Positions 26,062 to 35,152 of a stretch of 64,000 bases of DNA are shown here, piece after piece (within the stretch, counting starts at the first letter, position 1; each line of letters starts with the position of its first letter). Below the pieces are notes generated by a model, which saw only the letters and a list, made by a program, of their open reading frames with translations, ran no database searches and was not told the origin of the DNA. The position numbers and the translations under genes are program-made. This DNA comes from DATNPX01 sp036702975 (GTDB taxonomy: Bacteria > Cyanobacteriota > Vampirovibrionia > Obscuribacterales > Obscuribacteraceae), in contig DATNPX010000034.1 in assembly GCA_036702975.1 (NCBI GenBank), positions 372,001 through 436,000 of the forward strand. Direction: 5' to 3'.

Positions 26062-29000
26062 ATGTGGGGACCTTTTGACGTGACAGAAGTAGACAAAGGC
26101 GACAAACAAACTAAGACAAAAGCTGCGCCGCCCGATGCTGGGTTGAATCTCACCAGCCCGGAACTATCAAAGTTGCCAAAAACCAGCAACCTTAATACGA
26201 CACTGTTCGATATGGCAAGGGGCTCACTAAGCGAAAGAAGCAGCCTGACCGGTGAGAGCACAAGCAAAGACAATATCTATCATGAGCTGAACCGCATCAT
26301 GAAGATCAATAATTATGCGCCGGCCAATCTCGGGCAGAAGCAAAACATCTCGGATAAGGATCTGCCGAAGAAATGGAATGACGTGCACGCTCATCAAACT
26401 TTCAAGCTGTACGATGGCAGCGAGACCGGGCAGTGTACGAATGATGCAAATGATGCGGCATTGCGCCAAAAGCTCAAGAAGGAGATTGAGGAAGAAACGA
26501 GCACATCGCCCGTTCGCGCCGGAGAAGGCTACTACCAGGTCTGGGCGCGTATGCACCCGGAACTGCATCCCGATAAGCTGACTGACGACGCTCATCGGAT
26601 AAAACATATCAATGGTGACAGAGATGTTCTTCGAGTCGGTGAAAGACTGGCGACTGCCACTCCGGAAGAGCGCCAGCGAGAACTCGAAAGACGGCTGCAA
26701 CAAAAAGAGAACTGTCCCGTTCCACAGGGAGGAGCGCCAAAGGCGCCAGGCTCAGACACACCGCCGGCAACCGGCACTGCCGGAGGCGATAACCAGACAC
26801 CGACACCGGTACCGGTACCAGCCGGACCCGACCTACAAGCGATCTACAGGCAGCTCTTAGACCAGCACAAGCAGGTCGAGCAGGGTCAAAAAAATAACGA
26901 ACAGGCTCAGGGGATCATTGGTAAAACCTTTGATGCCGCCAAGAACCATATAGGAAGCAGTGCAGCCGGTCATGCATGGTACGACCCGCGCAGCATATGG
27001 TCCAACGTCTTCGACAGCGACCTCGGTTCGAAAGCCATAGACCAACGCATTCACAACGAAGAGACGCAGCTAGATCAACTGAAGCAAGCTGCCGATGCAA
27101 AAGACATCAACAAATTCTCTACGGTCTACCAACAGATAACCGGCAAGCAGCTCGATACCTCGGGCAACGTCGCACAAGTAGGCAGCCAGTCTGCGGCAAC
27201 ATCGTATGATCTGTCACAACACGCTGGCGTGGATGCTATCACCGACATTGGTGTGGCACTGGCAGTTGCAGCCTCTCTGAGAGTCGGCAAGGCTGGAAGC
27301 GTCACTCGCGATCTACTTCGAGGCGAAGGCACAGGACTTGTGGTAGGAAGCGCCACCAAAGCCGGGCTGATGCAAGTCGACGGACACTATGCAAACCTTC
27401 CGAAGGACCTCGCTTCAGGCGGAGTTATGGGATTAGCCGTTCCGGTAGCGGAGTTGGGCAGTTCGCAACTTAGCCGCGCGGCCGGCAAAAAATTGGGGAT
27501 GACAGTTACAGGCGATCTATTCACTGCCAAACTCGAAACTCAGGGAGCAGGAATCGGCACTAAGCTTTTAAGCGCAGCGCTCAAATCAGGAACGTCGGGC
27601 GCAATATTTGGTGCCATTGAGAGTCCAGGCAGACTGGCCGTGAATGATGTCGATAGTGGAAAAGAGGTTCACCTTCAAGACCTAGCCGCTGCTTCTGTTA
27701 AAGGCGGCGTATTCGGATTTCTCGGCGGCACCGCACTTGGTGTTACAGTCGACGGCGTCACCAATGGCTTCAAGTCATTGAAACCGAGACCAATATCGAC
27801 AGCTCCGATCAAAATCAATGGAGTGGATGTTCCTGGTTCAGGCACCGTGTCATTGGGCGATGCCGCAAAAATCATGAAAGAAGACGGTGCTGATTTCTCC
27901 GCAAGAGCTGAAAAAGATCCATATTCAGCCGTTGGCAAAGCCGTGGACTTGTTTGAAAAACATGGGCTGAACATTCAAAAGAATGATCCGCTGACAGGCG
28001 ATAGCGTACTGCCGAAGAACTTTTCAGACGCCCTCAACACCGTGCAGAACGTAGATTTGCTCACCTCCGATGCGACCATGGGCTTGAAAGGCAAAGTCAA
28101 AGTCGTGCAATCGACTGACGAATTCCTGAAAGCGAACAGCTCCGCTGTCGATGATTCAATGTCACGACTGTCATCAGATCCCAACTATCAGGAAGTTGTT
28201 CGTCTTAAAACTGAACGTGGCGGAAAAGCAGAAGCTGAGGCATTCGAGAAGAAATTCAGCGAAGGCTTCCAAAGAGATTTGAAGACATCCATGGCGGTTC
28301 GCCAGGTAAAGGGTGAAAGCCTCAAGCCAGAAGATGCGCTGCAGTCATCGCAACCAGAAGTAGAAGCCGCCTACAAGCAGAAAGCTGCAGACTACTTCAA
28401 GGACATGACAGACCCGGCTCAACGACTGCGCTTGAACGAGCTAGTCGATAACATCTACGAAAAGTTCAATCCTCAAACAGTGACGAGAAGTGATTTCGCC
28501 AAAATACTGGAGGACATTCCGAGAAAAGACAGAGCTCTTGCCGTTGCACTTTTGCACGAGTCTGCTGGCAATTCATCTGACGTTCTAATGAGAGCTCGCC
28601 TGCAAGCGCTAAAGGGTGAGATTTCCAATGCGGTCGGTCAATCCTCTCCAAACAATGTCTTCACGTTGACTCCGGATTCGTCTGCCAATCTTATCGGCTA
28701 TCTCTATCGCAAGAGCAACAGCATGAGCATGGCAATGAATAATATCGACAATCTTGTCTCTTCAGTCAACAGCGGCAATATTCCGAACTCTGTAGTGCTC
28801 TTCGATGACCTCGCCAGTACGCCCATTTCTCAAAGTGCTCGTGCTGCCCTGAGCAAAGTGCCCAAAGTCTATGTAGTTGATCTGGGCGCGTTTGAGAAAG
28901 GCATAAACATAATTGACGTTTCAGAAGGTCCGGAGGCTGTAGCAGCCAAACTTAACGGTCTACTCGCTGAGGCGCGCACCATTCGGGCTGCTAATCCCAA

Positions 29001-29919
29001 AATGTTACCAATGGGAGTAGCCAAACAAACGTTAGAGAACAGCGTAGACAAAGCCGCCGCATCGCTTGGACAGAATGTTCAAATCATTCGCCCGCCAAAC
29101 AATATACTCGCGGATAATGCCACTACTTCCGGTGCATTGGCAAAAATGAGTGACTTGGATGCAATAGACGCGCAGTACAACATTCCCAAAGCGTCGAAAG
29201 ACCAAATAGCTAAATTCCTTTCTGGTTACCTTGGGGAGGAGAGAGAAATGGCTGCAAGAATGCTCGCCGACGGAGCAGTCCATAACTCTTTCCCAGTCAT
29301 GGTTCAAAAAGCCGTGAAGTTGCATCAACAGTTGACCAACGCCCTCAGTAACAGCGGCATGAAAATGAGCGACGTATTTGTGGTATCAGATAAAGATCCA
29401 GGAGGCAGCACACATCTGGTAAGTTATCTGTTCGGGAAAGTGAATGGAATCGCACCGGACCACTTCATATCAACACAAGGTCTGAACCAGCTGATTGCTA
29501 GTGGAGCGGTTAAGGATAAAGCGATCGCTTATCTTGATGACACTATCTATTCCGGCCAGCAGACAACGAGCATGCTCGAAAATAACATCTCCAGCCTCAA
29601 GCCGTTCAAGAAGGTAGTCATCGCCAGTCTCGGAGCCTACGACAAAGGTGTTAAGAGTATTGAAGGCACGCATCTTGCGAAGATCGGCAAAGTACAAGTG
29701 GCCTCGTCGGGAATGCACCAACCGTTCTATTCAGATACGCATCCGTTCTATTCTCAGCTTGGGACCGCACAGCGCAATATAGTCAAAAATATCGGTGGCT
29801 CACAAGGTTTCGGCAGCGTGCAAGGATCGCTCATTTGGTCTTATATGTATCCGGATAATAACTTGACGTTCTTTGGCCCAAGCTTTGCAGGGTCGGTGCT
29901 GCAGTTGCCGGGACCGTAG
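26062..29919 (+). CDS. 1285-residue multidomain protein with two PRTase-like domains
   Basis: The N-terminal part (1-210) is polar and helical with a possible LysM-like stretch near 150-200. A Pro/Thr/Gly linker (225-255) follows, then a region about 370-580 very rich in Gly/Ala helices (GGVFGFLGGTALGVTVDG), like the membrane-active middle of large toxins. The C-terminal half has two similar units of about 240 residues, each a helical part followed by a Rossmann-like sheet. Unit two has the phosphoribosyltransferase PRPP-loop pattern YLDDTIYSGQQTT (D1159-T1169). Unit one has FDDLAST (D915, D916) and lacks the S-G. There is no signal peptide. An effector or conflict role is only a guess. Confidence 0.7.
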   Translation: MWGPFDVTEVDKGDKQTKTKAAPPDAGLNLTSPELSKLPKTSNLNTTLFDMARGSLSERSSLTGESTSKDNIYHELNRIMKINNYAPANLGQKQNISDKDLPKKWNDVHAHQTFKLYDGSETGQCTNDANDAALRQKLKKEIEEETSTSPVRAGEGYYQVWARMHPELHPDKLTDDAHRIKHINGDRDVLRVGERLATATPEERQRELERRLQQKENCPVPQGGAPKAPGSDTPPATGTAGGDNQTPTPVPVPAGPDLQAIYRQLLDQHKQVEQGQKNNEQAQGIIGKTFDAAKNHIGSSAAGHAWYDPRSIWSNVFDSDLGSKAIDQRIHNEETQLDQLKQAADAKDINKFSTVYQQITGKQLDTSGNVAQVGSQSAATSYDLSQHAGVDAITDIGVALAVAASLRVGKAGSVTRDLLRGEGTGLVVGSATKAGLMQVDGHYANLPKDLASGGVMGLAVPVAELGSSQLSRAAGKKLGMTVTGDLFTAKLETQGAGIGTKLLSAALKSGTSGAIFGAIESPGRLAVNDVDSGKEVHLQDLAAASVKGGVFGFLGGTALGVTVDGVTNGFKSLKPRPISTAPIKINGVDVPGSGTVSLGDAAKIMKEDGADFSARAEKDPYSAVGKAVDLFEKHGLNIQKNDPLTGDSVLPKNFSDALNTVQNVDLLTSDATMGLKGKVKVVQSTDEFLKANSSAVDDSMSRLSSDPNYQEVVRLKTERGGKAEAEAFEKKFSEGFQRDLKTSMAVRQVKGESLKPEDALQSSQPEVEAAYKQKAADYFKDMTDPAQRLRLNELVDNIYEKFNPQTVTRSDFAKILEDIPRKDRALAVALLHESAGNSSDVLMRARLQALKGEISNAVGQSSPNNVFTLTPDSSANLIGYLYRKSNSMSMAMNNIDNLVSSVNSGNIPNSVVLFDDLASTPISQSARAALSKVPKVYVVDLGAFEKGINIIDVSEGPEAVAAKLNGLLAEARTIRAANPKMLPMGVAKQTLENSVDKAAASLGQNVQIIRPPNNILADNATTSGALAKMSDLDAIDAQYNIPKASKDQIAKFLSGYLGEEREMAARMLADGAVHNSFPVMVQKAVKLHQQLTNALSNSGMKMSDVFVVSDKDPGGSTHLVSYLFGKVNGIAPDHFISTQGLNQLIASGAVKDKAIAYLDDTIYSGQQTTSMLENNISSLKPFKKVVIASLGAYDKGVKSIEGTHLAKIGKVQVASSGMHQPFYSDTHPFYSQLGTAQRNIVKNIGGSQGFGSVQGSLIWSYMYPDNNLTFFGPSFAGSVLQLPGP

Positions 29920-29975
29920 TTAGGTTGGCGAAAGAGCATTCCCAATGTGCCTTTCGGTATGCGAACGCTGGAAGC

Positions 29976-31322
29976 TTACACCTTCTTGCCAAAGTTTTGT
30001 CTGAATCGAGCCAGAGCGTCGTCAATCACGATTTTTAGAGGCACTTTGTGCCTGGCTGCGTATGCAGCGCAATCATCGTATTCGGGTTGCGCGTGTATCA
30101 AGACTCCATCGTTATCAAACGCTGTTTTGATACGAATCGCTGTTCCGTCATCAAAGGCGACGGAGTGCCACTTGCGGTGCGCTATCAAACGATCTGCAGA
30201 GTAGTGTCGAACTCCTAAAGTCGTTGTCTCATTGAACACAATCTCCTGCATGCGCGCTGCGTCTTCCGGACGAGAAAGAACCTTGAGCAAGTGCCCACTG
30301 CGTCCTTTCTTCATCACAGCCGGCAAAACCATTACGTCAAGTGCGCCTGCAGACAGCAACTGTTCCGAAGCATATGCAAGCGATTGAGGAGATAGATCAT
30401 CAATGTTTGCCTCCAACACAAGGATCGACTCACGAACGAAACGACTATCGCTTTCCAGACTGCTTTCATCTTTACCAACTAAAACGCGACACACATTAGG
30501 ATAGTGAGATGGATCGTAAGAGCCACCACCATATCCGACACTGGATAGACTGCTGAAAGCAGGCTTCTCCCAACCGTCTGACAGAGCAGAAAGTATCGCT
30601 GCGGCCGTCGGAGTTAAGCACTGGCTTGTGAATTCTCGCTGTGATAGGCGAGCACCAGCTCTCTTCAACATTTCCAAAATGCACGGCTCTGCTGCAAATT
30701 TTAATTCGCCGGCATATTCGAAAACACCACTACCGAGTGGCAATGCCGACACAAATATCCTATCAAGCTTGAGGTAATCACAATTGATCGCGAATGAGAC
30801 GATATCAACGACCGCGTCGAGCGCGGCAATCTCGTCCATGTTCAGTTCATCGATTGCAGTTCCTGAACAGGAGGACTGAGCTTCATAAAGCGTAGTGAAT
30901 ACAGATTTTGCTCGAGTCTTCACAGTTGAAGACAAGGAAGACTTTTCAATCAGCTCGGTAATTCCAACTAATGTGCCGGAGCAGAACTGGCGGTAAGGCT
31001 CACAGTCTGCTGGCTCTCTTCGCCAGACACGCGCTTTGTTTTGGCGCTCCGATACATCGCTAGACTTGCGAGCAACAGTCCCTTCCATTGGGTGCAAATT
31101 GGTCTCGAATATTTTTTTCGGTCCAAGCAATACATTGAAGTGCTTACACTTAACATCGCAACGAATGGCGTCTTCGCAGTGAATTTCATAGGAACCATCG
31201 GGAAGATTCAGTTTAGCCAGCTCTTGTTGTAGATGATCCAGCGAAGCACCCGCAGAAAGCAAAGCGGCGTTCAGCATGTCTCCGCCGGCACCGAATTCGC
31301 AGTCGAAATATGCGACTTTCAA
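29976..31322 (-). CDS. larC: nickel-pincer cofactor biosynthesis protein LarC
   Basis: This 448-residue LarC/DUF111 protein starts at a TTG (31322) with a strong GGAGAGG ribosome site four bases beyond the previous stop. Family features are the N-terminal FDCEFGAGGDM, the His/Cys-containing middle, VLEANIDDLSPQ, MKKGRSGHLLKVL, and E-T-T-T-L-G-V-R. LarC inserts nickel by CTP-dependent chemistry into the pincer nucleotide of lactate racemase and related enzymes. Here it is one continuous frame with no frameshift between the two halves. LarB, LarE and LarA are not in the window. It is the last gene of a three-gene minus-strand operon. Confidence 0.9.
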   Translation of the reverse strand: MKVAYFDCEFGAGGDMLNAALLSAGASLDHLQQELAKLNLPDGSYEIHCEDAIRCDVKCKHFNVLLGPKKIFETNLHPMEGTVARKSSDVSERQNKARVWRREPADCEPYRQFCSGTLVGITELIEKSSLSSTVKTRAKSVFTTLYEAQSSCSGTAIDELNMDEIAALDAVVDIVSFAINCDYLKLDRIFVSALPLGSGVFEYAGELKFAAEPCILEMLKRAGARLSQREFTSQCLTPTAAAILSALSDGWEKPAFSSLSSVGYGGGSYDPSHYPNVCRVLVGKDESSLESDSRFVRESILVLEANIDDLSPQSLAYASEQLLSAGALDVMVLPAVMKKGRSGHLLKVLSRPEDAARMQEIVFNETTTLGVRHYSADRLIAHRKWHSVAFDDGTAIRIKTAFDNDGVLIHAQPEYDDCAAYAARHKVPLKIVIDDALARFRQNFGKKV

Positions 31323-31326
31323 CTGA

Positions 31327-32055
31327 TTACCTCTCCGCCGGAGGCAGTTTTATTTCGGTAATTTCTTGATCAGCCGTGACGTTTAGTGGGTGCTCGTAGC
31401 TGGCAACAAAATTGGCGTACTTGTCGTTTTGCACAGTAAGCAGCTTTGGTCCAGGCGTAAGATTCATTACAAATGTGCCATCACGGGCGGTTCTAGCCTC
31501 ACCGCCGGTGTGCACGTGTTTTTGTTCGTCACCACTGGCAACAACTGTCACGATCAAGCCCTTGAGCCCTTTGCCTGCACCTGTAATTCGTCCTCTCACG
31601 CGAAAGCCGTTTTGGAGCGTAACAAGGAATTTGCGACTAGCATCACCCGGAATCTTTTCGAATAAAGCTGAAGCCAGATTACTTTTGTCATCTGGTATCA
31701 CCTGCAATGAGCAGACCGCGCAGGGACGATGTTTCATAGAAAAAGAGCCGTCGCTTGAAACTGGCGTCTGCAGCAGAATTTCATGCTTCTCATTAAATAG
31801 CTTAACTTGAGCGTTCTGCACGGGGTTACGGTGCGAATCCAACACACGTCCACCAATCTCATTCATGATCACGTCGTCATCATCTTTGGCCGAAATTTGT
31901 GCCGGCAGCAAGGGGAAAACTAGCACTCCAAGTGCAATCGAGACCGCAACGCGTTTCAAATGGTACTGACCACGGACCGACATGCTCAAAAACATATATA
32001 GCTCTGTCTCTAGTGTATGTTTGGACACGGACTTTGTTAGCAGCGATCTTAACAT
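31327..32055 (-). CDS. exported protein with carboxypeptidase regulatory-like domains
   Basis: The frame starts with an ATG that overlaps the upstream stop (TAATG), suggesting coupled translation. An in-frame ATG at 31983 would instead put a signal peptide (RVAVSIALGVLVFPLLPAQISA) near the start. The exported part has two beta-sandwich repeats of the carboxypeptidase regulatory-like or CnaB-type: GGRVLDSHRNPVQNAQVKLF with GSFSMKH, and VRGRITGAGKGLKGLIVTV with DGTFVMNL. Such domains are found in envelope and surface proteins and have no enzymatic activity themselves. It lies between a phosphotransferase and larC with almost no spacing. Confidence 0.72.
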   Translation of the reverse strand: MLRSLLTKSVSKHTLETELYMFLSMSVRGQYHLKRVAVSIALGVLVFPLLPAQISAKDDDDVIMNEIGGRVLDSHRNPVQNAQVKLFNEKHEILLQTPVSSDGSFSMKHRPCAVCSLQVIPDDKSNLASALFEKIPGDASRKFLVTLQNGFRVRGRITGAGKGLKGLIVTVVASGDEQKHVHTGGEARTARDGTFVMNLTPGPKLLTVQNDKYANFVASYEHPLNVTADQEITEIKLPPAER

Positions 32056-33254
32056 TATCGACCGAGAAATCGCGAACCCAAGTCTTTCAGCAAGTGAACG
32101 TTGTTAATCAGAAACAAAAGCTGGCCGTAAAATCTGTTGGTGGTCAAGCTGGAGTGAATTACCCACATGATAATGACGGCGCCCGTCAGCATCACATAGG
32201 CCGGAAGCAGCGCTTCAAGTTCCTCTGCAGAAATCAAGTCTGAGTTTTTTGCATAGGCGCGAACGAAGGCTCTTGCATTTTCAATTTGAAATGGCGTCGG
32301 GAATTGGTTTGCACTTATAGTTTGAACTGCCCCAGAGGAAAACGGTTCGCGCCAGTTAGCCGAAAAGGTTATTGCCGCATATGCAAGGTCGTATGCAGGA
32401 TGCTCGTAGTGTGCATTTTCAAAATCTACTACACCGGCTACGTTGCCCTCGGACCATATTAGATTACCGGGATGAAAGTCGCCATGCACGAGCATCTGTG
32501 TGAGGTCTGCACAGCTATTGAGCAGCGACTCGGCTTCCTCGGCGACAGAAAAAATAGAATCGCGCGCGGCAAGAACTTGGCGCCTCAAGGATTCGCTGAG
32601 GACTCCTTCGCCACGGTCGACTCGATCAAAAATTTCATCCAACCAACTGGATAAATACGGACGCACTGACGCCACACCAATCACTCCATCGTTGCCGACA
32701 GAAGAGGGCGGCTTCTCTTTATCTAAATGCCAATCTCGTAACATCGAATAAGGCACTTCCGCGAGCTTGCCGTGCAAACGGGCAAGAAAAGCTCCAGCGG
32801 CGGCACAATCCTGTTCAGTGCTATCGGATGAGACCCAAGTGAGAGCTCGTGAGAATGAAATACGTTCGAGCAACATGCATTTGCGTTCGGATAAGGGTTG
32901 GGGTAAGGAGCCAAGGAGGGCACCGTATTTAGTGCGGACGACGGTCGGAACCTCGGCAAACCCATTCTGTTTCAACCAATCCAGAAGGCTGGCTTCGAGC
33001 ACACATTGTGCTTGAGGCTGCTTAGGAGAAAAGACTTTCAAAATGAACCTGTCGTATGCGCACTTAACATCGAAGATGGTGCCACCTGACAGGTTCAAAT
33101 TGAGCGCATCGTTGCTCGACCGCTCGTTGTCAGCTGTATTTCTCACATCGTCAGATACGAAAGGAGAGATTTCTTTGACATCAGCCATCGAGTAATCGTC
33201 GGCGAGCAGTCTGTGCAATTCTGTCGACTCAATCGTCTCTATCATTCTCGCCAT
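32055..33254 (-). CDS. aminoglycoside phosphotransferase-family kinase
   Basis: The start is uncertain: TTG at 33278, ATG at 33254 or ATG at 33245; the middle one is used. The protein has a kinase-like fold: an N-lobe with F-D-V-K-C-A-Y-D-R-F-I-L-K-V-F, the catalytic loop LVHGDFHPGNLIW (Asp and Asn), and the metal-binding GVVDFENA, all of the APH/choline-kinase family. A hydrophobic helical tail follows. Members phosphorylate small molecules such as sugars, homoserine, choline or antibiotics, and sequence alone does not tell which. It heads an operon with the regulatory-like protein and larC. Nothing suggests an acquired resistance gene. Confidence 0.8.
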   Translation of the reverse strand: MARMIETIESTELHRLLADDYSMADVKEISPFVSDDVRNTADNERSSNDALNLNLSGGTIFDVKCAYDRFILKVFSPKQPQAQCVLEASLLDWLKQNGFAEVPTVVRTKYGALLGSLPQPLSERKCMLLERISFSRALTWVSSDSTEQDCAAAGAFLARLHGKLAEVPYSMLRDWHLDKEKPPSSVGNDGVIGVASVRPYLSSWLDEIFDRVDRGEGVLSESLRRQVLAARDSIFSVAEEAESLLNSCADLTQMLVHGDFHPGNLIWSEGNVAGVVDFENAHYEHPAYDLAYAAITFSANWREPFSSGAVQTISANQFPTPFQIENARAFVRAYAKNSDLISAEELEALLPAYVMLTGAVIIMWVIHSSLTTNRFYGQLLFLINNVHLLKDLGSRFLGR

Positions 33255-33369
33255 CACTCTTGACAATAGAGGTTGCAATTGCCTCTTCTTTCGCCGTCAA
33301 AATGAATGCTACTCGAAGATTGTAATCACCCTAGGCACACCTCCACATATTCTTGTAAACTCAGGGATT

Positions 33370-34509
33370 ATGCCGATACAGATAGGATCACTCACCTTGA
33401 ACAGTAGGGTCTACGTGCCGCCCATGGCGGGCGTTACGGACCTTGTCTTCCGCAACATGGTGCGAACTATCGACAGGAATTGCTTGCTGGCGACTGAAAT
33501 GGTGTCAAGTAAAGCGCTTATGTATCGTTCTGAATGCAGAATCATGGACCTTGATACTAACGAACGCCCAACCGGCATTCAAATATTCGGACACGAACCA
33601 GACGTCATGGCGAAAGCGGCTCAAATGGCAGAAGCCAAAGGAGCGGACTTTATTGACATCAATATGGGATGTCCGGTGCCCAAAATTACCAAGGGCAAAG
33701 ACGGCTGTGCACTGATGAAGGAACCAGGGCTGGCGGAAGAGATAGTCAAAACTGTTTCCGCCGCCATCAACATCCCTCTCACGGTCAAGTTCCGCCTGGG
33801 CTGGGACGATTCAACTCGCAACTGCGTGCAGTTCGGAGAGATGCTCCAGAACGCCGGAGCGCGCGCGGTGACCGTTCACGGACGCACGCGACAACAGCTC
33901 TACTCGGGGAAAGCAGACTGGAGTTTTATCGCTCAAGTGAAGAAAGCGCTCTCTGTGCCGGTCTTTGGCAATGGCGATGTATTTGAACCGGAAGACGCAA
34001 TCAAATTGCTCGAAATAGCAGGCGTCGACGGCGTCGCCGTGGCGCGCGGCACACTCGGTAATCCGTGGCTGATTCCACGCATTACGAACTACATCGAAAC
34101 AGGGAAGTTGGAAGACGGTCCCACCGACATTGAGCGTCTTATCACGGCCTATAGGCACTGCTTGGGGCTGATCCTCTACAAAGGTCAAAAGATAGGCGCC
34201 AATGAAAGCCGCCGTCACTTAACGCATTACACAAAAGGAATTGTAGGCAGCGCGCCATTTAGAGCCCGGTTGACACAAATAAACTCAGCCGCCGATGCAG
34301 CTGTAATCCTCACCGAACTGGCCGAACAAGTTGGCGGTAGCGAGGGACGCAGAGACTTCATAAATGCACAGCTAGAGGCGGACTCACTTGCCGTACAGAA
34401 TGCAGATCTCAAAAATGGCGAAAATCCAGGCGAACGGAACGGCAATGGTGAACGCCGCGTCCATACCCCAGTTAACTTGGTTCCCTTCTCGCCAATCGCA
34501 AAACCATAG
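33370..34509 (+). CDS. dusB: tRNA-dihydrouridine synthase (DusB-like)
   Basis: This FMN-dependent enzyme reduces uridines in the D-loop of tRNA. Family signatures are PPMAGVTDLVFR, TEMVSSKALMYRS, GIQIFGHEPD, the catalytic cysteine in INMGCPVPKITK (about residue 101), VKFRLGWD, TVHGRTRQQLYSGKADW, and the FMN phosphate site at FGNGDVFEPEDA. The ATG follows AGGG. The family usually ends near RDFINAQLEAD. Here about 40 polar residues follow, and these overlap the small minus-strand reading frame at 34384-34593. Confidence 0.95.
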   Translation: MPIQIGSLTLNSRVYVPPMAGVTDLVFRNMVRTIDRNCLLATEMVSSKALMYRSECRIMDLDTNERPTGIQIFGHEPDVMAKAAQMAEAKGADFIDINMGCPVPKITKGKDGCALMKEPGLAEEIVKTVSAAINIPLTVKFRLGWDDSTRNCVQFGEMLQNAGARAVTVHGRTRQQLYSGKADWSFIAQVKKALSVPVFGNGDVFEPEDAIKLLEIAGVDGVAVARGTLGNPWLIPRITNYIETGKLEDGPTDIERLITAYRHCLGLILYKGQKIGANESRRHLTHYTKGIVGSAPFRARLTQINSAADAAVILTELAEQVGGSEGRRDFINAQLEADSLAVQNADLKNGENPGERNGNGERRVHTPVNLVPFSPIAKP

Positions 34510-34593
34510 AATGCCGTTCGTGAACGGTGTCATAGTCCAACCCATAATGCCTGCCAAAAAGGCAACTATCAGCAAAATTGTCCAAATATCCAT
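34384..34593 (-). CDS. possible small two-helix membrane protein
   Basis: From an ATG at 34593 the frame encodes 69 residues with two convincing hydrophobic helices (DIWTILLIVAFLAGIMGWTM and AAFTIAVPFAWIFAIFEICI). They are joined by a short polar loop with W-R-E-G-N. The frame can extend to 34701. It overlaps the extended, poorly conserved tail of dusB in antisense by 126 bases, and its ribosome site is weak. It could be a real small protein or an antisense artefact; the periodic hydrophobicity favours a real one slightly. The region 34594-34878 to the right holds only a short CAGCGT tandem repeat (34826-34844). Confidence 0.42.
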   Translation of the reverse strand: MDIWTILLIVAFLAGIMGWTMTPFTNGILWFCDWREGNQVNWGMDAAFTIAVPFAWIFAIFEICILYGK

Positions 34594-34878
34594 AACGCCA
34601 GCCAGGGATCTTGTTGTGTGTGGGTTGGTGCGAACGGCACCTCGGTGTTTAGATACTAAGCTTGTGCCAACGCTTTGACAATGGGATTTGCACCACAGCA
34701 AGCTCTTGGCAGGCTCCGGTTGTAAAGCGTATCAAAATTTCGATTGGGCGTGGCTTACAAAACTTTTATCGAGAAAGTTTGAGAGATTTCCTCGAAAATT
34801 TCTCGCGATCGCGTACGGCTGCGACAGCGTCAGCGTCAGCGTCAGAAAGCGATCGAATTCGACAGCTCGGCTAGAGCT

Positions 34879-34915
34879 AAAAAAGGAGACCCTGCAGGCG
34901 AAAGCGGCTGCAAGG
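34879..34915 (-). terminator. Rho-independent terminator of gmk-rpoZ
   Basis: On the minus strand, CCTTGCAG pairs with CTGCAGGG (8 bp, one G-U) and is followed by TCTCC and six T residues. It begins about 25 bases beyond the rpoZ stop codon. Confidence 0.8.
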
Positions 34916-34939
34916 TCATCCAAACTTGTCAGAAATAGT

Positions 34940-35152
34940 CTAGTAGACGTAGCTGCCAGACGGGGAGATGAGGATAGTGCCGTCATCTTCGGCAGCGACC
35001 ATCTGCAACGCCTGAATCACAGCGTTGGTGGCTTTGTGCTGGTCTTTAGTTTCGGTCTTGATCTGCTTGGCCCGCTGAGCGACCTTGAGGACAAGCTCAT
35101 ATCGGTTGGTGTCTTTATCTAGCAATTGGTCAAGAATTCTGGTTGTGCTCAT
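34940..35152 (-). CDS. rpoZ: RNA polymerase omega subunit
   Basis: The 70-residue product starts at the ATG at 35152 (MSTTRILDQLLDKDTNRYEL). It shows the conserved omega core, V-L-K-V-A-Q-R-A-K-Q-I, followed by A-T-N-A-V-I-Q-A-L, which helps fold and hold the beta-prime subunit. An upstream in-frame start (35200) would add a non-conserved extension. It overlaps the 3' end of gmk by 23 bases, the common gmk-rpoZ order. A terminator follows closely. Confidence 0.9.
   Translation of the reverse strand: MSTTRILDQLLDKDTNRYELVLKVAQRAKQIKTETKDQHKATNAVIQALQMVAAEDDGTILISPSGSYVY

Noticed and set aside
26062..29919. Naming the 1285-residue protein a polymorphic toxin
   Set aside because: The Gly/Ala-rich middle resembles toxin delivery regions, but there is no signal, no RHS or filamentous repeats, and no immunity gene next to it.
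32055..33254. Acquired aminoglycoside-resistance gene
   Set aside because: Only the general APH-family fold is visible. It sits in a chromosomal operon with larC and there are no mobile elements.
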